From the NCBI GenBank assembly GCA_963763575.1, contig CAVXPD010000004.1, forward strand, positions 124,001 to 188,000: a stretch of 64,000 nucleotides of DNA, written 5' to 3'. Shown in pieces: positions 9,056 through 19,129 of the stretch. Position 1 is the stretch's first letter; each line of letters begins with the position of its first letter. A model generated the notes under the pieces. It made no database searches. It worked only from the letters and a program-made list of their open reading frames with translations, and was not told where the DNA came from. The DNA comes from Bog-473 sp963763575. Its GTDB lineage: Bacteria; Actinomycetota; Acidimicrobiia; Acidimicrobiales; RAAP-2. The position numbers and the translations under genes were made by a program.

Positions 9056-9895
9056 TTAAGAGTTCAAGAACTCACCCACGTCCGCAGCGAATTCAGTGTG
9101 GTGCTGGAACAAGAACCCGTGAGCGGCGTCGGGGTAGATCTTGAGCTGTGCGTCGGGAAGTAGCCCTGCGAGTAGGTACGAATAGCGAGGAAGGATCATT
9201 GGATCGCTATCGCCGTTGGCCACGAACGCCGGCATCTCGATGGCTTCGACCCTCTCGAGAAGGCCGTGGTTGGGTATCCCCCATTCGCACACGGCGTCGT
9301 ACTGGGCCATGCGGCAGTCCCAGCTCGTCGGGGTGTCGCGGTCCTTTTTGCGCGCGTACATCCGGCCGAGAGCTGCCTGGCCAGCCTTCATACTCGCATC
9401 TGATGGTGCAAAGAAGACGCTGATGTATTCGTCAGGCGAGGTCTGAGGCGTGCCGACTGCGCCGATGACGTCGGCGGCCCATCCGTGCATGTGGGCCGCA
9501 CCTTTCGGAGCCGACGATGCGAGGACGACCCTATTGACCACTGAAGGGCGAGTCAGCGCGATCTCCTGGGCGACGAAGCTTCCGATCGAGAATCCGAGGA
9601 GATCGACCTGTTCGAGGTTCATAGCTTCGAAAAACCTCAGTGCACCCGCCGCCGTTCCAGCCATCGTGTGCGCGACGTTTCCCTCGGACCCGCCGACACC
9701 TTCGTAGTCGAACGTGATCACTCGTCTGCCGGAAGCCAGCTCGTCGATCAGAGCGGGATCCCAGCTGTCGAGATTGCCTCGGAAGTGCTGGAGGAGGAGG
9801 ACCGGGAGCCCGTTTCCCCCCGTGTCCCGATAGGCGAAGCGCAGCCCTGTGTCGGACTTCACACTGAGGTTAGGTAGCTCGGCATACGTCGGCAT
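9056..9895 (-). CDS. Alpha/beta hydrolase (haloperoxidase/arylesterase-like)
   Basis: The 279-aa protein has LLLQHFRGNLDSWD, in which QHFRG replaces the usual HG motif as in the non-heme haloperoxidase-like branch. It also has FDYEGVGGSEG, a nucleophile elbow GFSIGS with S103, an acid in VANGDSDPM and a histidine in DAAHGFLFQH near the C-terminus. GGAAGG precedes the ATG by 9 bases. No secretion signal. The family includes esterases and cofactor-free oxygenases, so substrate and reaction type stay open. Confidence 0.85.
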   Translation of the reverse strand: MPTYAELPNLSVKSDTGLRFAYRDTGGNGLPVLLLQHFRGNLDSWDPALIDELASGRRVITFDYEGVGGSEGNVAHTMAGTAAGALRFFEAMNLEQVDLLGFSIGSFVAQEIALTRPSVVNRVVLASSAPKGAAHMHGWAADVIGAVGTPQTSPDEYISVFFAPSDASMKAGQAALGRMYARKKDRDTPTSWDCRMAQYDAVCEWGIPNHGLLERVEAIEMPAFVANGDSDPMILPRYSYLLAGLLPDAQLKIYPDAAHGFLFQHHTEFAADVGEFLNS

Positions 9896-10050
9896 CTGGT
9901 CGGCCTTCCTTTCGTTGGGCTGTGTTCCGGGCGGAGGTCCCTATCGCTCCACGAACTCGACCTGATCCACGTCGATCGACACCATCAACGGGCCGGAGGC
10001 ATCGTTTGATCGAGTGATTGGCGACGTGGCAGAGCCGGTCGTTGGAGATT

Positions 10051-10881
10051 TCACCACCACTTACGCTCGAGCGCTGCCCCCGGGCGCGAACCCGCATCCA
10101 GGCGATCTAGGTCCGTCATCTCAGCGTCCGAGAGCGCGAAGCCGAGGGCGCCGGCGTTCTGGGCGATCCGATCACGGTGTGTCGACTTGGCCAGCACGAC
10201 GAAGTCGTGCTGGAGGCCCCAGCGGATCAGGACCTGCGCAGATGGCCTCCCGACTCGGTCGGCAATTTCTCGCACTTTGGGGTTGGAAAGATGGCGGCCG
10301 GTGCCGAGCGGACTGTAGGCCTCGGTCACCAGGTTGCGGCGTCGATTCTCTTCGATGAGGTCCTTCCGGTAGCTAAAAGGGTTGAGGTTGATCTGATTGG
10401 CGACGGGAGGTGAGGTGGCGAGGGCGAAGACCTGCTCGAGCTCGCCCACGTCGAAGTTCGACACTCCGACCGAGCGCGCATAGCCGAGGCTCTGCGCCTT
10501 CTCCATGCCAGGCCAAGCCCAGGTTGGTCCACCTTGAGGCCAATGCACCAGGTAGAGGTCCACGTACTCGAGTCTGAGCCGTTGGAGGCTGGCTTCGACC
10601 TCACGAACCGGGTCCTGAGACCCTGGGTAGAACTTCGTCGTGATGAAGACGTCGTCCCGGTCGAGACCGCTCTGCCGAAAACCCTCCCCAACGCTTTCTT
10701 CGTTCCCGTATCCCTGGGCCGTGTCGATGTGGCGGTAGCCCAACTCAAGCGCCCAACGCACGGCGTCCTTGGTCTGGCGACCTGCGGGGGTCTGCCAGAC
10801 ACCGAGAGCGAGAATGGGAATCACATGCCCATCGGCGAGAGTCTGGACCGGCACCGACTCACCGAACCGACTTGTGGACAT
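10051..10881 (-). CDS. Aldo/keto reductase
   Basis: This 276-aa NADPH-dependent AKR has the full tetrad: D53 and Y58 in HIDTAQGYGNE, K83 in TTKFYPG and H113 in VHWPQGG. The downstream segment GVSNFDVGELE and the phosphate-binding AKSTHRDRIAQN also match the family. Two ATGs (10887 and 10881) follow AGGAG; the second has the better 9-base spacing. The nearest known group is 2,5-diketo-D-gluconate reductase-like AKRs, but the true substrate is unknown. It is followed 155 bp downstream by a hydrolase gene on the same strand. Confidence 0.9.
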   Translation of the reverse strand: MSTSRFGESVPVQTLADGHVIPILALGVWQTPAGRQTKDAVRWALELGYRHIDTAQGYGNEESVGEGFRQSGLDRDDVFITTKFYPGSQDPVREVEASLQRLRLEYVDLYLVHWPQGGPTWAWPGMEKAQSLGYARSVGVSNFDVGELEQVFALATSPPVANQINLNPFSYRKDLIEENRRRNLVTEAYSPLGTGRHLSNPKVREIADRVGRPSAQVLIRWGLQHDFVVLAKSTHRDRIAQNAGALGFALSDAEMTDLDRLDAGSRPGAALERKWW

Positions 10882-11220
10882 CGTCATCTGCTCCTCTCGA
10901 TCCTTCCTCATGAAGAGAAGGCTAAGTGCTGGTGTACCCCGGCCCGGTCTCTCGAGGACCTCGAGCAGTTCAGCTGCTCATGCACCCGCAACCGCGCCAA
11001 AGAAGAAGTTTCTACTCTCCGTAACGGTCCCTCATCGCATGACCGAGGGATCCCCGGCTGCCGGCCGTCCAGAGACCAGCGGGGTAGCACGAATCGTCCG
11101 TTCGAGCGATGCCGCCGAATAGACGTGACCGCGAGAGTGTCGTCATGGCCCGCATGAGACGAGACTGCGCTGCGGCGCAATCTGTGACCCGAGAGCCTCA
11201 ACTTCAAACGCGAACTCTCG
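10882..11220. other. Intergenic region downstream of nrdJ, no gene recognised
   Basis: About 340 bp lie between the start of the aldo/keto reductase and the stop of nrdJ. I see no supported coding frame and no obvious terminator hairpin after nrdJ. The AGGAG at the aldo/keto reductase start is the only signal noted. Confidence 0.45.
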
Positions 11221-14200
11221 TTACGAGCAGCCGCTGGTCGTCCCGCAGCTCCCGCACACGTAGCACGAGCCGGCGCGCTGCATGTAGTTGCCGCAGTTGT
11301 AACAAAACGGCGCGTCGCGCTGTTCGGCCCGGGCCAGCGGCTGCATCGCCCCCGGCACCACGGACGCCGGCCCCATCGACGCCGAGTCGGCGCCCGGCGC
11401 CGCGGCGCCCGTCGCTTCGCTCAGCCCGTCGTCGACCAGCCCTGCCGACGGCGTCGCCATCTCCTCGACACCCGGCAGCGTCAGCTGCGTGCGCTCGATC
11501 GTGGAGAAGACACCGAGCTCGGTCCGCTCGTCGAGCGACAGGTAGTCGAGGGCCAGGCGACGGAAGATGTAGTCCAACAGGCTCGTGACCAGCCGCAGCT
11601 CCGGGTCGTCGGTGATGCCGGCCGGCTCGAACTTCATGTTGGCGTACTTGGTCACGAAGGTGGCCAGTGGCACGCCGTGCTGGAGCCCGAGGCTGATGGC
11701 GATGGAGAAGGCGTCCATGATCCCGGCCAGGGTCGAGCCCTGCTTGGACACCTTGATGAAGACCTCGCCGGGCCGTCCGTCCTCGTACTCGCCGACCGTG
11801 ACGTAGCCCTCGCAGTCGGCCACCCGGAACGAGAACGTCTTGGAGTTGCGCTTGCGGGGCAGGCGCTCGCGCACCGCCCCGACCACGACCGGGGCCACCA
11901 CCCGCTGCCGCTCGTTGGCCAGCGCCAGCTCGAGCTCGGCGATACGGGCCGCGATCTCGCGGTCGCGCGCCTCAGCGTCCGAACCCGCCGGCGCGCTGTC
12001 GCCTCCCTCGCCGCGTCCCACCGACGCGCTCTCCTTCTTGGTCGTCGACAGCGGCTGGGCCACCTTGCAGTTGTCTCGATAGATCGCCACGGCCTTCAAC
12101 CCCAGGCGCCAGGCGTCGATGTGCAGCTGTTCGACGTCGTCGACCGTCACGTCCTCGGGCATGTTGACCGTCTTGGAGATGGCACCGCTGATGAAGGGCT
12201 GGACCGCCCCCATCATGCGGATGTGGCCGAGATAGTGGATCGTGTTGTCGCCCATCGAGCAGGCGAACACGGCCAGGTGCTCTGGTGCCAGGTGGGGGGC
12301 GCCCACGATCGACATGTGCTCGTTGACGTAGGCAATGATCTCGTCGAGCTGCTCGTCCGTGTAGCCGAGCTTGGTCAGTGCCCGCGGCACCGTCTGGTTG
12401 ACGATCGACATGTTGCCGCCACCCACCAACTTCTTCGTCTTCACGAGGCCGAGGTCGGGCTCGACGCCGGTGGTGTCGCAATCCATCAGCAGGCCGATGG
12501 TGTTGTGGCTGACGAATCCGTTCGCCACGTAAGTGACGTTGTCGGGAACGGAGAGGTCATACGTCAGCTCGTCCTCTCCCAGTTCGGCCGACTCGACCGT
12601 ATCGTAGAAGAAGCCGAGCAGGTGCCCGATCTCGACGTCGCCCGTCCGCTCGAACAGTTCTGTGGCCACCCGGCGAGTGACCCGTCCACGGGCATGCTCC
12701 ATCAGGAGCACTCTGCGCAGCCGGTCGTTCGTCGGAGCTAACCGGTCGATCAGGGAACGGGTGAGCGGGATGTAGTCCATGCCTGCCGTCTGCCCGACAG
12801 ATTCGTCGGTCGGCCGCACTCTGGCGTTCTTCCGGCCGCCCATGAAGCCGATGCGCTCCATCCAGAGGCTCGAATAGAAGCCGTTGAGCGTCCGAAGCGA
12901 AGCGAGGGGCGCGCCGCCCCAGATCGTGCCTGCCGTTCGGTCCTTCACCGAGAGGGTGGTCGCAATACCCAGGGCCAGCATCAGGGTCTGGGCGTCGCGT
13001 ACTAGTTGCAGTGACGTGTTCTTCAGGTGCGGGTAGCCAGCGCTCGTGTCCCCGTCCGCCTCGTAGAGGCCCCGGAGGAACGCGCCGTACACCTCGGCAT
13101 CGTTTGCGTGGAGCACGGCGTCGGGGATGTGTGCGGCGTATTCCTTGCCCTGGTGGCCCTCGGACGGGGCACGCTTGGCGAACCCACAGGCCTCCCACCA
13201 AAGAGCGAGGCGCACCGAATCGATCCTCACCTCCCTGTAGCCGCGCTTCGGCATGACCTTGGTCGCCACCCCAAAGGTCTCCTTGGCGAGTACGCCGAGC
13301 CGCTCGATGACGTCAAAGTCGTCGTTCGTCACGCAGAAGCGCAGGCCGCGACTGTGCAATGAGCCATCGCCCATGAAATAGCCGACGATCTCGGCGAGCT
13401 CGGCCGTCATCGTCCTGGGCACCTGCACGTGGTGCTCACCGGTCCAGTAGGCCTCAGGCAAGGGCGGCAGGGGGACTTCCTGGGGCTGACCCACCAGGGA
13501 TCCCATCGCCAGAGGAACGAGCTCGCCCTCGCGCAGCTCGCCGAAGCGTCGCCACACCCAGGCGCCCGACTCTGGGTCCACGACCTTGATGCGGTGGGTC
13601 GCAGTTCCCCGGACCCGATGGCCCCGACCTGTCTCCACCGTCACGATGGCCTCGGACCCATTGACGTAGAACTTCGTGGCCGGCCGCGGCCCTTCGTCGG
13701 TGGCGACTTCGGTCTGCAGGTCCTGCCACTGCGCACCGTCGGGATCTCCGAGCGAGCCGAGTCGCACGAGACCGCGACCGGTCGATACGAGGGTCCCGCC
13801 GACGAGGCATCCGGTCGGGGCCAGCACCGAGGCCTGCGAGTTGCGCACGCCGTAGACCTCGGCCAGATCCACGGCGCGGTCCCACGACTCCTGCGCCGCG
13901 GAGAGGAGGTCGGGCGGCACGACGTCCTCATCGATGCGAGCCGTCTCGGCCTGGTGCATGCGCAGCACGTCGAGCATCGGCTCGACGTTGTCGTGGTACC
14001 CGGCGAACGGCCCCATCCGCGCCGCGATACGGGCCGAGGTGGCGTAGGCGTGCCCCGTCAGCAGCGCGGTGATGGCGGCCGCCCAGGCCCGTCCGGCGTC
14101 GGAATCGTAGGGCAGGCCCTCGGCCATGAGCAGCGCGCCGAGGTTGGCGTAGCCGATGCCTAGCTGGCGGAAGGCCCGCGTCGTCTCGGCGATCTTCTCG

Positions 14201-16629
14201 GTCGGGTAGTCGGCGTTCCCGACCAGGATCTCCATGCCCGTGAAGATGACGGCGACCGCCGCCTTGAAGCCCTCGACGTCGAACTCGTCGTTCTCGTCGA
14301 GGAACGTCAGCAGGTTCATCGAGGCGAGATTGCACGCGCTGTTGTCCAAATGCATGTACTCCGAACAATTGCGGACAACCACCCCATTTACTATGTACGA
14401 GTGGTTCCTCGGCTCGCTGAGGTTGTAGGTCAGTTCGACGCCGTCGTTCGTCCGCTCGAGCAGGTGTGCGGTCCGGCGCGCCGCGTATGGACCCTTGGGC
14501 GAATCGACGACCACGCTCCGCAGAAGTGCCGCCTTCCGCGACAGCGTGAAGCCGATGTGCTGTGCGAAGGTGACGATCGACTCCGAGCTGATGCGGAGGT
14601 CGTACGAGGCCGAATGCCCGTAGCGCCTCGTCTCACCCGACGTCGTGGTGTACGTGAACGATCCTTCGTCGGAAGCGCCCTTGGTTTGGTAGAGGCGGCT
14701 CATGATGCCGAGGGTGCTGAGAAGCGTCTGCACCCCTCGAAGAAGCTCCGGTGATGAAGAGCCCAGTCCGACGTAGTTGCTCTTCCCTCCGGTCACGACG
14801 CAACCGTCGGCGTCGTAGAGGCCGCGCAGGAACGCAGCCGCCATCTCGGCCGGTGCCTGCTCGATCGACCACGGCACCGTCTTCTCCGGGCCCTTGACCG
14901 ACTTGATTCCCAGCGCCTCCATGAAGCGCTTGAAGGCGCGGCGGGCCAGTCGCAGTTGCACCGTGCCGTTGGCCTGCTCGGACGGCTTAAGGGGGCGCTC
15001 GCAGTTGATCCAGTCGAGCAATTCGGCGTGGCGCGGCAGGATCTCGTCCCGGTCCTCCTGGCTCCCGTAGATCGTGGCCACGGTCTGCCCCGAGGTCGAG
15101 CCGTCGCCGATCACCCAGCCGAGATAGTGGGCGAAGTCCTCGGTCCAGACCTCCGGGAACCGCAGAGGCGTGCCCTTGTCCCACTTGGTCCAGTAGTCGT
15201 CGGGGTCCGACGACACCGGAAGGACGCCGTCGGCGTCCGCAGCAGGCGCCTCGAGGTCGAGCAGCTTGACCTCGTCCGTGAACACCAGCTTGCGCGCCTC
15301 GACGTAGCCACGATTCGTCGTGAAGATCTTGTGGGACGGCGTGCACCGCAGTTCGGTCCCGTTGTCGAGGCGCAGCCGGACGATGTCGTTGTACCCGGTG
15401 ATCATCAAGGCTTCGGGAGAGGTGATCTCCATCCGCTCGGCCGGCGCGTCGGGACTGGTCGCGTCGTGGGTGTAGATCCCGAAGGCCTCGCCGTGGTTGG
15501 CCCGCTCGAAGAGCTCATGGAACGGGATCAAGCCCTTGTCGGTGTGCACCTTGGCCGACCCGGGAAAGCACGGGTTGGAGCCGTTGATGCGCCCGGTGTT
15601 GGGGGAGGTGTGCCAGCGGTTGATGGTCGTGTCGTACTGCAGGCCGGGGTCGGCACACTCCCAGGCCGAGTGGGCGATCTGGCGGAACAGGTCACGGGCG
15701 GGGACCTTGCGGATGACCGACCCGTCGGTGCGGGCCGTGAGGTTCCAGTCCCGCCCGTCGAGCACGGCCTCCATGAAGGCGTCGGTGACCCGCACCGAGT
15801 TGTTGGCGTTCTGGTACTGGGTCGAGTGGCTGTCGGCTCCGTCGAGGTCCATGTCGAAGCCGGAGTCGCGCAGGACTCGGGCCTTGCGCTCCTCGATCGC
15901 CTTGCACCAGACGAAGTCCTCGACGTCGGGGTGGTCGGCGTCGAGGATGACCATCTTGGCGGCGCGGCGCGTCTTTCCGCCCGACTTGATCGTGCCGGCC
16001 GACGCGTCGGCGCCCCGCATGAAGCTGACCGGGCCCGACGCTGTGCCGCCGCCCCTCAGAAGCTCGTGCGACGAGCGGATGCGCGACAGGTTGACGCCGG
16101 CGCCCGAGCCGCCCTTGAAGATGATTCCCTCCTCTACGTACCAGTTGAGGATCGAGTCCATCGTGTCCTCCACCGAGAGAATGAAACACGCGGACCCTTG
16201 GGCCGGGACCCCTGGAACGCCGATGTTGAACCACACCGGCGAGTTGAACGCCGCCTTCTGGTGGACGATGAGGTACTTGAGTTCGTGGTTGAAGATCTGC
16301 GCTTCCTCGTCGTCGACGAAGTAGCCGTCCCGGATGCCCCAAGCCGTCAGCGTGTCGGCCACCCGGTCGGCCACCTGGCGCAGCGACGACTCTCGCTCGG
16401 GGGTCCCGAGCGTCCCGCGGAAGTACTTCTGCGCCAAGATGTTGGTGGCGTTCATGCTCCACGACTCGGGCACCTCGACGCCGACCTGTTCGAAGGCCAC
16501 CGTCCCGTCCCGGAAGTTCGTGATGCGGGCGTCGCGCCGCTCCCACCGCACCTGGTCATAGGGGTGCACGCCCTCGGTCGTGAAGTGGCGGCGGATGCCG
16601 ATCTCGGATCGCTGGGGGGCGATGGCCAT
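11221..16629 (-). CDS. nrdJ: Vitamin B12-dependent (class II) ribonucleotide reductase with two inteins
   Basis: NrdJ reduces ribonucleotides to deoxyribonucleotides using adenosylcobalamin. The precursor is 1802 aa. Removing inteins at residues 354-754 and 941-1376 leaves 965 aa, normal for the family. Extein landmarks are NSPVWFNIGVPG, the first redox cysteine C148 in GSACFILSVEDTMDSI, KGGSGAGVNLSRIRSS, the radical-site cysteine C755 with E757 (NP-CSEYMHLDNS after splicing), APTG-TIGLLMDCDTTG and the C-terminal zinc ribbon FCYNCGNYMQ...CYVCGSCG. GAGGAGG lies upstream of the ATG. Activity depends on excision of both inteins, and the first splice junction sits directly on the catalytic cysteine. 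A NrdR-type box lies about 180 bp upstream. No nrdR or other RNR gene is in the window. Confidence 0.97.
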   Translation of the reverse strand: MAIAPQRSEIGIRRHFTTEGVHPYDQVRWERRDARITNFRDGTVAFEQVGVEVPESWSMNATNILAQKYFRGTLGTPERESSLRQVADRVADTLTAWGIRDGYFVDDEEAQIFNHELKYLIVHQKAAFNSPVWFNIGVPGVPAQGSACFILSVEDTMDSILNWYVEEGIIFKGGSGAGVNLSRIRSSHELLRGGGTASGPVSFMRGADASAGTIKSGGKTRRAAKMVILDADHPDVEDFVWCKAIEERKARVLRDSGFDMDLDGADSHSTQYQNANNSVRVTDAFMEAVLDGRDWNLTARTDGSVIRKVPARDLFRQIAHSAWECADPGLQYDTTINRWHTSPNTGRINGSNPCFPGSAKVHTDKGLIPFHELFERANHGEAFGIYTHDATSPDAPAERMEITSPEALMITGYNDIVRLRLDNGTELRCTPSHKIFTTNRGYVEARKLVFTDEVKLLDLEAPAADADGVLPVSSDPDDYWTKWDKGTPLRFPEVWTEDFAHYLGWVIGDGSTSGQTVATIYGSQEDRDEILPRHAELLDWINCERPLKPSEQANGTVQLRLARRAFKRFMEALGIKSVKGPEKTVPWSIEQAPAEMAAAFLRGLYDADGCVVTGGKSNYVGLGSSSPELLRGVQTLLSTLGIMSRLYQTKGASDEGSFTYTTTSGETRRYGHSASYDLRISSESIVTFAQHIGFTLSRKAALLRSVVVDSPKGPYAARRTAHLLERTNDGVELTYNLSEPRNHSYIVNGVVVRNCSEYMHLDNSACNLASMNLLTFLDENDEFDVEGFKAAVAVIFTGMEILVGNADYPTEKIAETTRAFRQLGIGYANLGALLMAEGLPYDSDAGRAWAAAITALLTGHAYATSARIAARMGPFAGYHDNVEPMLDVLRMHQAETARIDEDVVPPDLLSAAQESWDRAVDLAEVYGVRNSQASVLAPTGCLVGGTLVSTGRGLVRLGSLGDPDGAQWQDLQTEVATDEGPRPATKFYVNGSEAIVTVETGRGHRVRGTATHRIKVVDPESGAWVWRRFGELREGELVPLAMGSLVGQPQEVPLPPLPEAYWTGEHHVQVPRTMTAELAEIVGYFMGDGSLHSRGLRFCVTNDDFDVIERLGVLAKETFGVATKVMPKRGYREVRIDSVRLALWWEACGFAKRAPSEGHQGKEYAAHIPDAVLHANDAEVYGAFLRGLYEADGDTSAGYPHLKNTSLQLVRDAQTLMLALGIATTLSVKDRTAGTIWGGAPLASLRTLNGFYSSLWMERIGFMGGRKNARVRPTDESVGQTAGMDYIPLTRSLIDRLAPTNDRLRRVLLMEHARGRVTRRVATELFERTGDVEIGHLLGFFYDTVESAELGEDELTYDLSVPDNVTYVANGFVSHNTIGLLMDCDTTGVEPDLGLVKTKKLVGGGNMSIVNQTVPRALTKLGYTDEQLDEIIAYVNEHMSIVGAPHLAPEHLAVFACSMGDNTIHYLGHIRMMGAVQPFISGAISKTVNMPEDVTVDDVEQLHIDAWRLGLKAVAIYRDNCKVAQPLSTTKKESASVGRGEGGDSAPAGSDAEARDREIAARIAELELALANERQRVVAPVVVGAVRERLPRKRNSKTFSFRVADCEGYVTVGEYEDGRPGEVFIKVSKQGSTLAGIMDAFSIAISLGLQHGVPLATFVTKYANMKFEPAGITDDPELRLVTSLLDYIFRRLALDYLSLDERTELGVFSTIERTQLTLPGVEEMATPSAGLVDDGLSEATGAAAPGADSASMGPASVVPGAMQPLARAEQRDAPFCYNCGNYMQRAGSCYVCGSCGTTSGCS
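12502..13809 (-). other. Intein 2 of NrdJ (436 aa) with LAGLIDADG-type endonuclease motifs
   Basis: The element covers precursor residues 941-1376. It opens with Cys (CLVGGTLVSTGRG), has TATH in GTATHRIKV (block B), endonuclease motifs EIVGYFMGDG (1080-1089) and AFLRGLYEADG (1183-1193), block F YDLSVPDNVTYVANG and a canonical SHN end before extein Thr. Excision rejoins APTG to TIGLLMDCDTTG, a conserved NrdJ segment. Its endonuclease half shares little beyond the motifs with intein 1, so the two were probably acquired separately. Confidence 0.93.
14368..15570 (-). other. Intein 1 of NrdJ (401 aa) with LAGLIDADG-type endonuclease motifs
   Basis: The element covers precursor residues 354-754. 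It begins with Cys (CFPGSAKVHT, block A), has TPSH in CTPSHKIFT (block B), two dodecapeptide endonuclease motifs (HYLGWVIGDG near 501-510 and FLRGLYDADG near 600-609), block F SEPRNHSYIVNG and ends VVVRN before the extein Cys. Excision rejoins NP to CSEYMHLD, the conserved RNR active-site motif. The residue before the terminal Asn is Arg rather than the usual His. Boundaries are exact at codon level: TGC at 15570-15568 and AAT at 14370-14368. Confidence 0.93.
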
Positions 16630-16807
16630 GGCGCTGGGGTCCTCCTCGGGCTCGTTCCTGGGGTCGCAGCTTGCCTGCGCTCGTGCTCTGACTTTCCTTC
16701 TGGCCTACTGCTCGTCGACGCTCCGAGCCCGCCCCATTCCAGCGAAGCGGTGTCTCAGCGGCGCTTCTCCCGATCAGGCGCCCCAGAAAAGGGAAAAAGT
16801 CGCCAAA

Positions 16808-16823
16808 CCACAATATATAGTGT
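16808..16823 (-). promoter_or_regulatory. NrdR-type box upstream of nrdJ
   Basis: On the minus strand the 16-mer reads ACACTATATATTGTGG, differing from the NrdR consensus (ACACWATATATWGTGT) only at the last base. It overlaps a TATATT that could serve as a -10 element and sits about 180 bp before the nrdJ ATG. NrdR is the ATP/dATP-sensing RNR repressor. NrdR boxes usually occur in pairs, and I did not find a second good match at a helical-turn spacing. Confidence 0.7.
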
Positions 16824-16847
16824 CTGACCCACTCCCGAGACGCGAGA

Positions 16848-16874
16848 TGCTGTGTTATTACAGCACTGTAGTTA
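16848..16874. promoter_or_regulatory. Overlapping palindromes between nrdJ and glpK
   Basis: Two inverted repeats share an arm: TGCTGT-N6-ACAGCA (16848-16865) and TACAG-CA-CTGTA (16859-16870). They are AT-richer than their surroundings and lie upstream of both nrdJ and glpK. They look like an operator, but neither matches a regulator consensus I can name with confidence. A degenerate second NrdR site is possible. Confidence 0.4.
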
Positions 16875-17084
16875 CGCCCCTGTCAACGAAGGGTGGACAA
16901 CGTCCTTGCAGGTCACGGGCCGTTCGCGATGGTTTGCGCGACGACCCCCGGCGCCCGCCGCCAGCCGGGCGACCGCCCGCCTCCGGCCAGGCGACCGCCC
17001 CGGCCCCAGCGACTCGTCCCGGCGGCCTTCACCACCCCGCCGGACCCACCCCGCTGCGGCCCCCTCCCATTAGCTTCAGCCCCC

Positions 17085-18617
<1,533 letters not shown>

Positions 18618-18632
<15 letters not shown>

Positions 18633-18687
18633 CCACCGAGCAATAACCACCGCGCAGTAAGAAGCGAGCAGCAACCACCGAACGACA
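18618..18687 (+). repeat. Five 14-bp tandem repeats spanning the glpK stop codon
   Basis: Five imperfect copies of ACCACCGAGCAGTA run head to tail at 18618, 18632, 18646, 18660 and 18674. Copy 1 encodes the last GlpK residues (TIEQ) and supplies the first two bases of the TAA stop; copies 2 to 5 are non-coding. The array ends exactly at the base before the next ATG (18688). Copy number change here would alter only the glpK 3' end and the spacer to the following gene. Confidence 0.8.
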
Positions 18688-18717
18688 ATGACCTTCGAGC
18701 CCGGAAGGAGGCCGCAG

Positions 18718-19002
18718 GTGAGTACCTCGGCGTTGGAAGGCTGGTGCACCGATCCCTTCGGCCGCCACGAGGCGCGCTGGATGTCCGACGGGGTCCCCAC
18801 CAAGCTCGTGCGAGACAACGGAGTCGAGTCCTACGAGGACCCGCCCGACGGCGAGTGGACGGTGACCCCGACACCGATCGTCGAGGACGTGCCGCCGGAC
18901 CCGAGCCGAGGCGACGCCATGCGAGAGCAGATGCGCGAGGCCGGGCAGTTCGGCGCGACCTGGGGTTCTCACATGCCGTCGCCGGGCCGTCGCGACGAAT
19001 AG
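18718..19002 (+). CDS. Small conserved protein (DUF2510-like GWxxDPxGRHE motif)
   Basis: The GTG at 18718 follows GGAAGGAGG, so I prefer it to the ATG at 18688, giving 94 aa. The N-terminal part reads ALEGWCTDPFGRHEARWMSDG, recalling the short GWYxDPxGRHExRYW module found in many actinobacterial proteins. It continues PTKLVRDNGVESYEDPPDGEW and an acidic/proline-rich tail. No membrane helix is visible. Function unknown. It follows glpK on the same strand. Confidence 0.65.
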   Translation: MSTSALEGWCTDPFGRHEARWMSDGVPTKLVRDNGVESYEDPPDGEWTVTPTPIVEDVPPDPSRGDAMREQMREAGQFGATWGSHMPSPGRRDE

Positions 19003-19057
19003 CCCGGACTCACCACGCCCACCCAGGTCAGACCCCATCTTTCCTGGAGAGCAATAA

Positions 19058-19075
19058 AACAAGGAAAACCTTGTT
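19058..19075 (+). promoter_or_regulatory. 18-bp perfect palindrome, candidate operator/promoter of the SDR-QueA-like operon
   Basis: AACAAGGAAAACCTTGTT is a 7-bp inverted repeat around AAAA. It is immediately followed by TATATT (about 19075-19080), a good -10 candidate, and lies 55 bp before the operon's first ATG. The AT-rich patch stands out in this GC-rich sequence. The regulator encoded at the end of the same operon is a natural candidate ligand, by inference only. Confidence 0.6.
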
Positions 19076-19129
19076 ATATTCACCGAGAAGAGCGGCCGGA
19101 CCGCAGACCGCTCGGAAGGGTGGGCCATC

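Noticed and set aside
11677..12741. Long open frame opposite nrdJ
   Set aside because: Antisense of a clear nrdJ/intein coding sequence in GC-rich DNA; no family resemblance.
16630..17084. Cobalamin riboswitch upstream of nrdJ
   Set aside because: No B12-box-like conserved core or long structured leader was recognised; a NrdR-type box is the better explanation. A covariance-model search would settle it.
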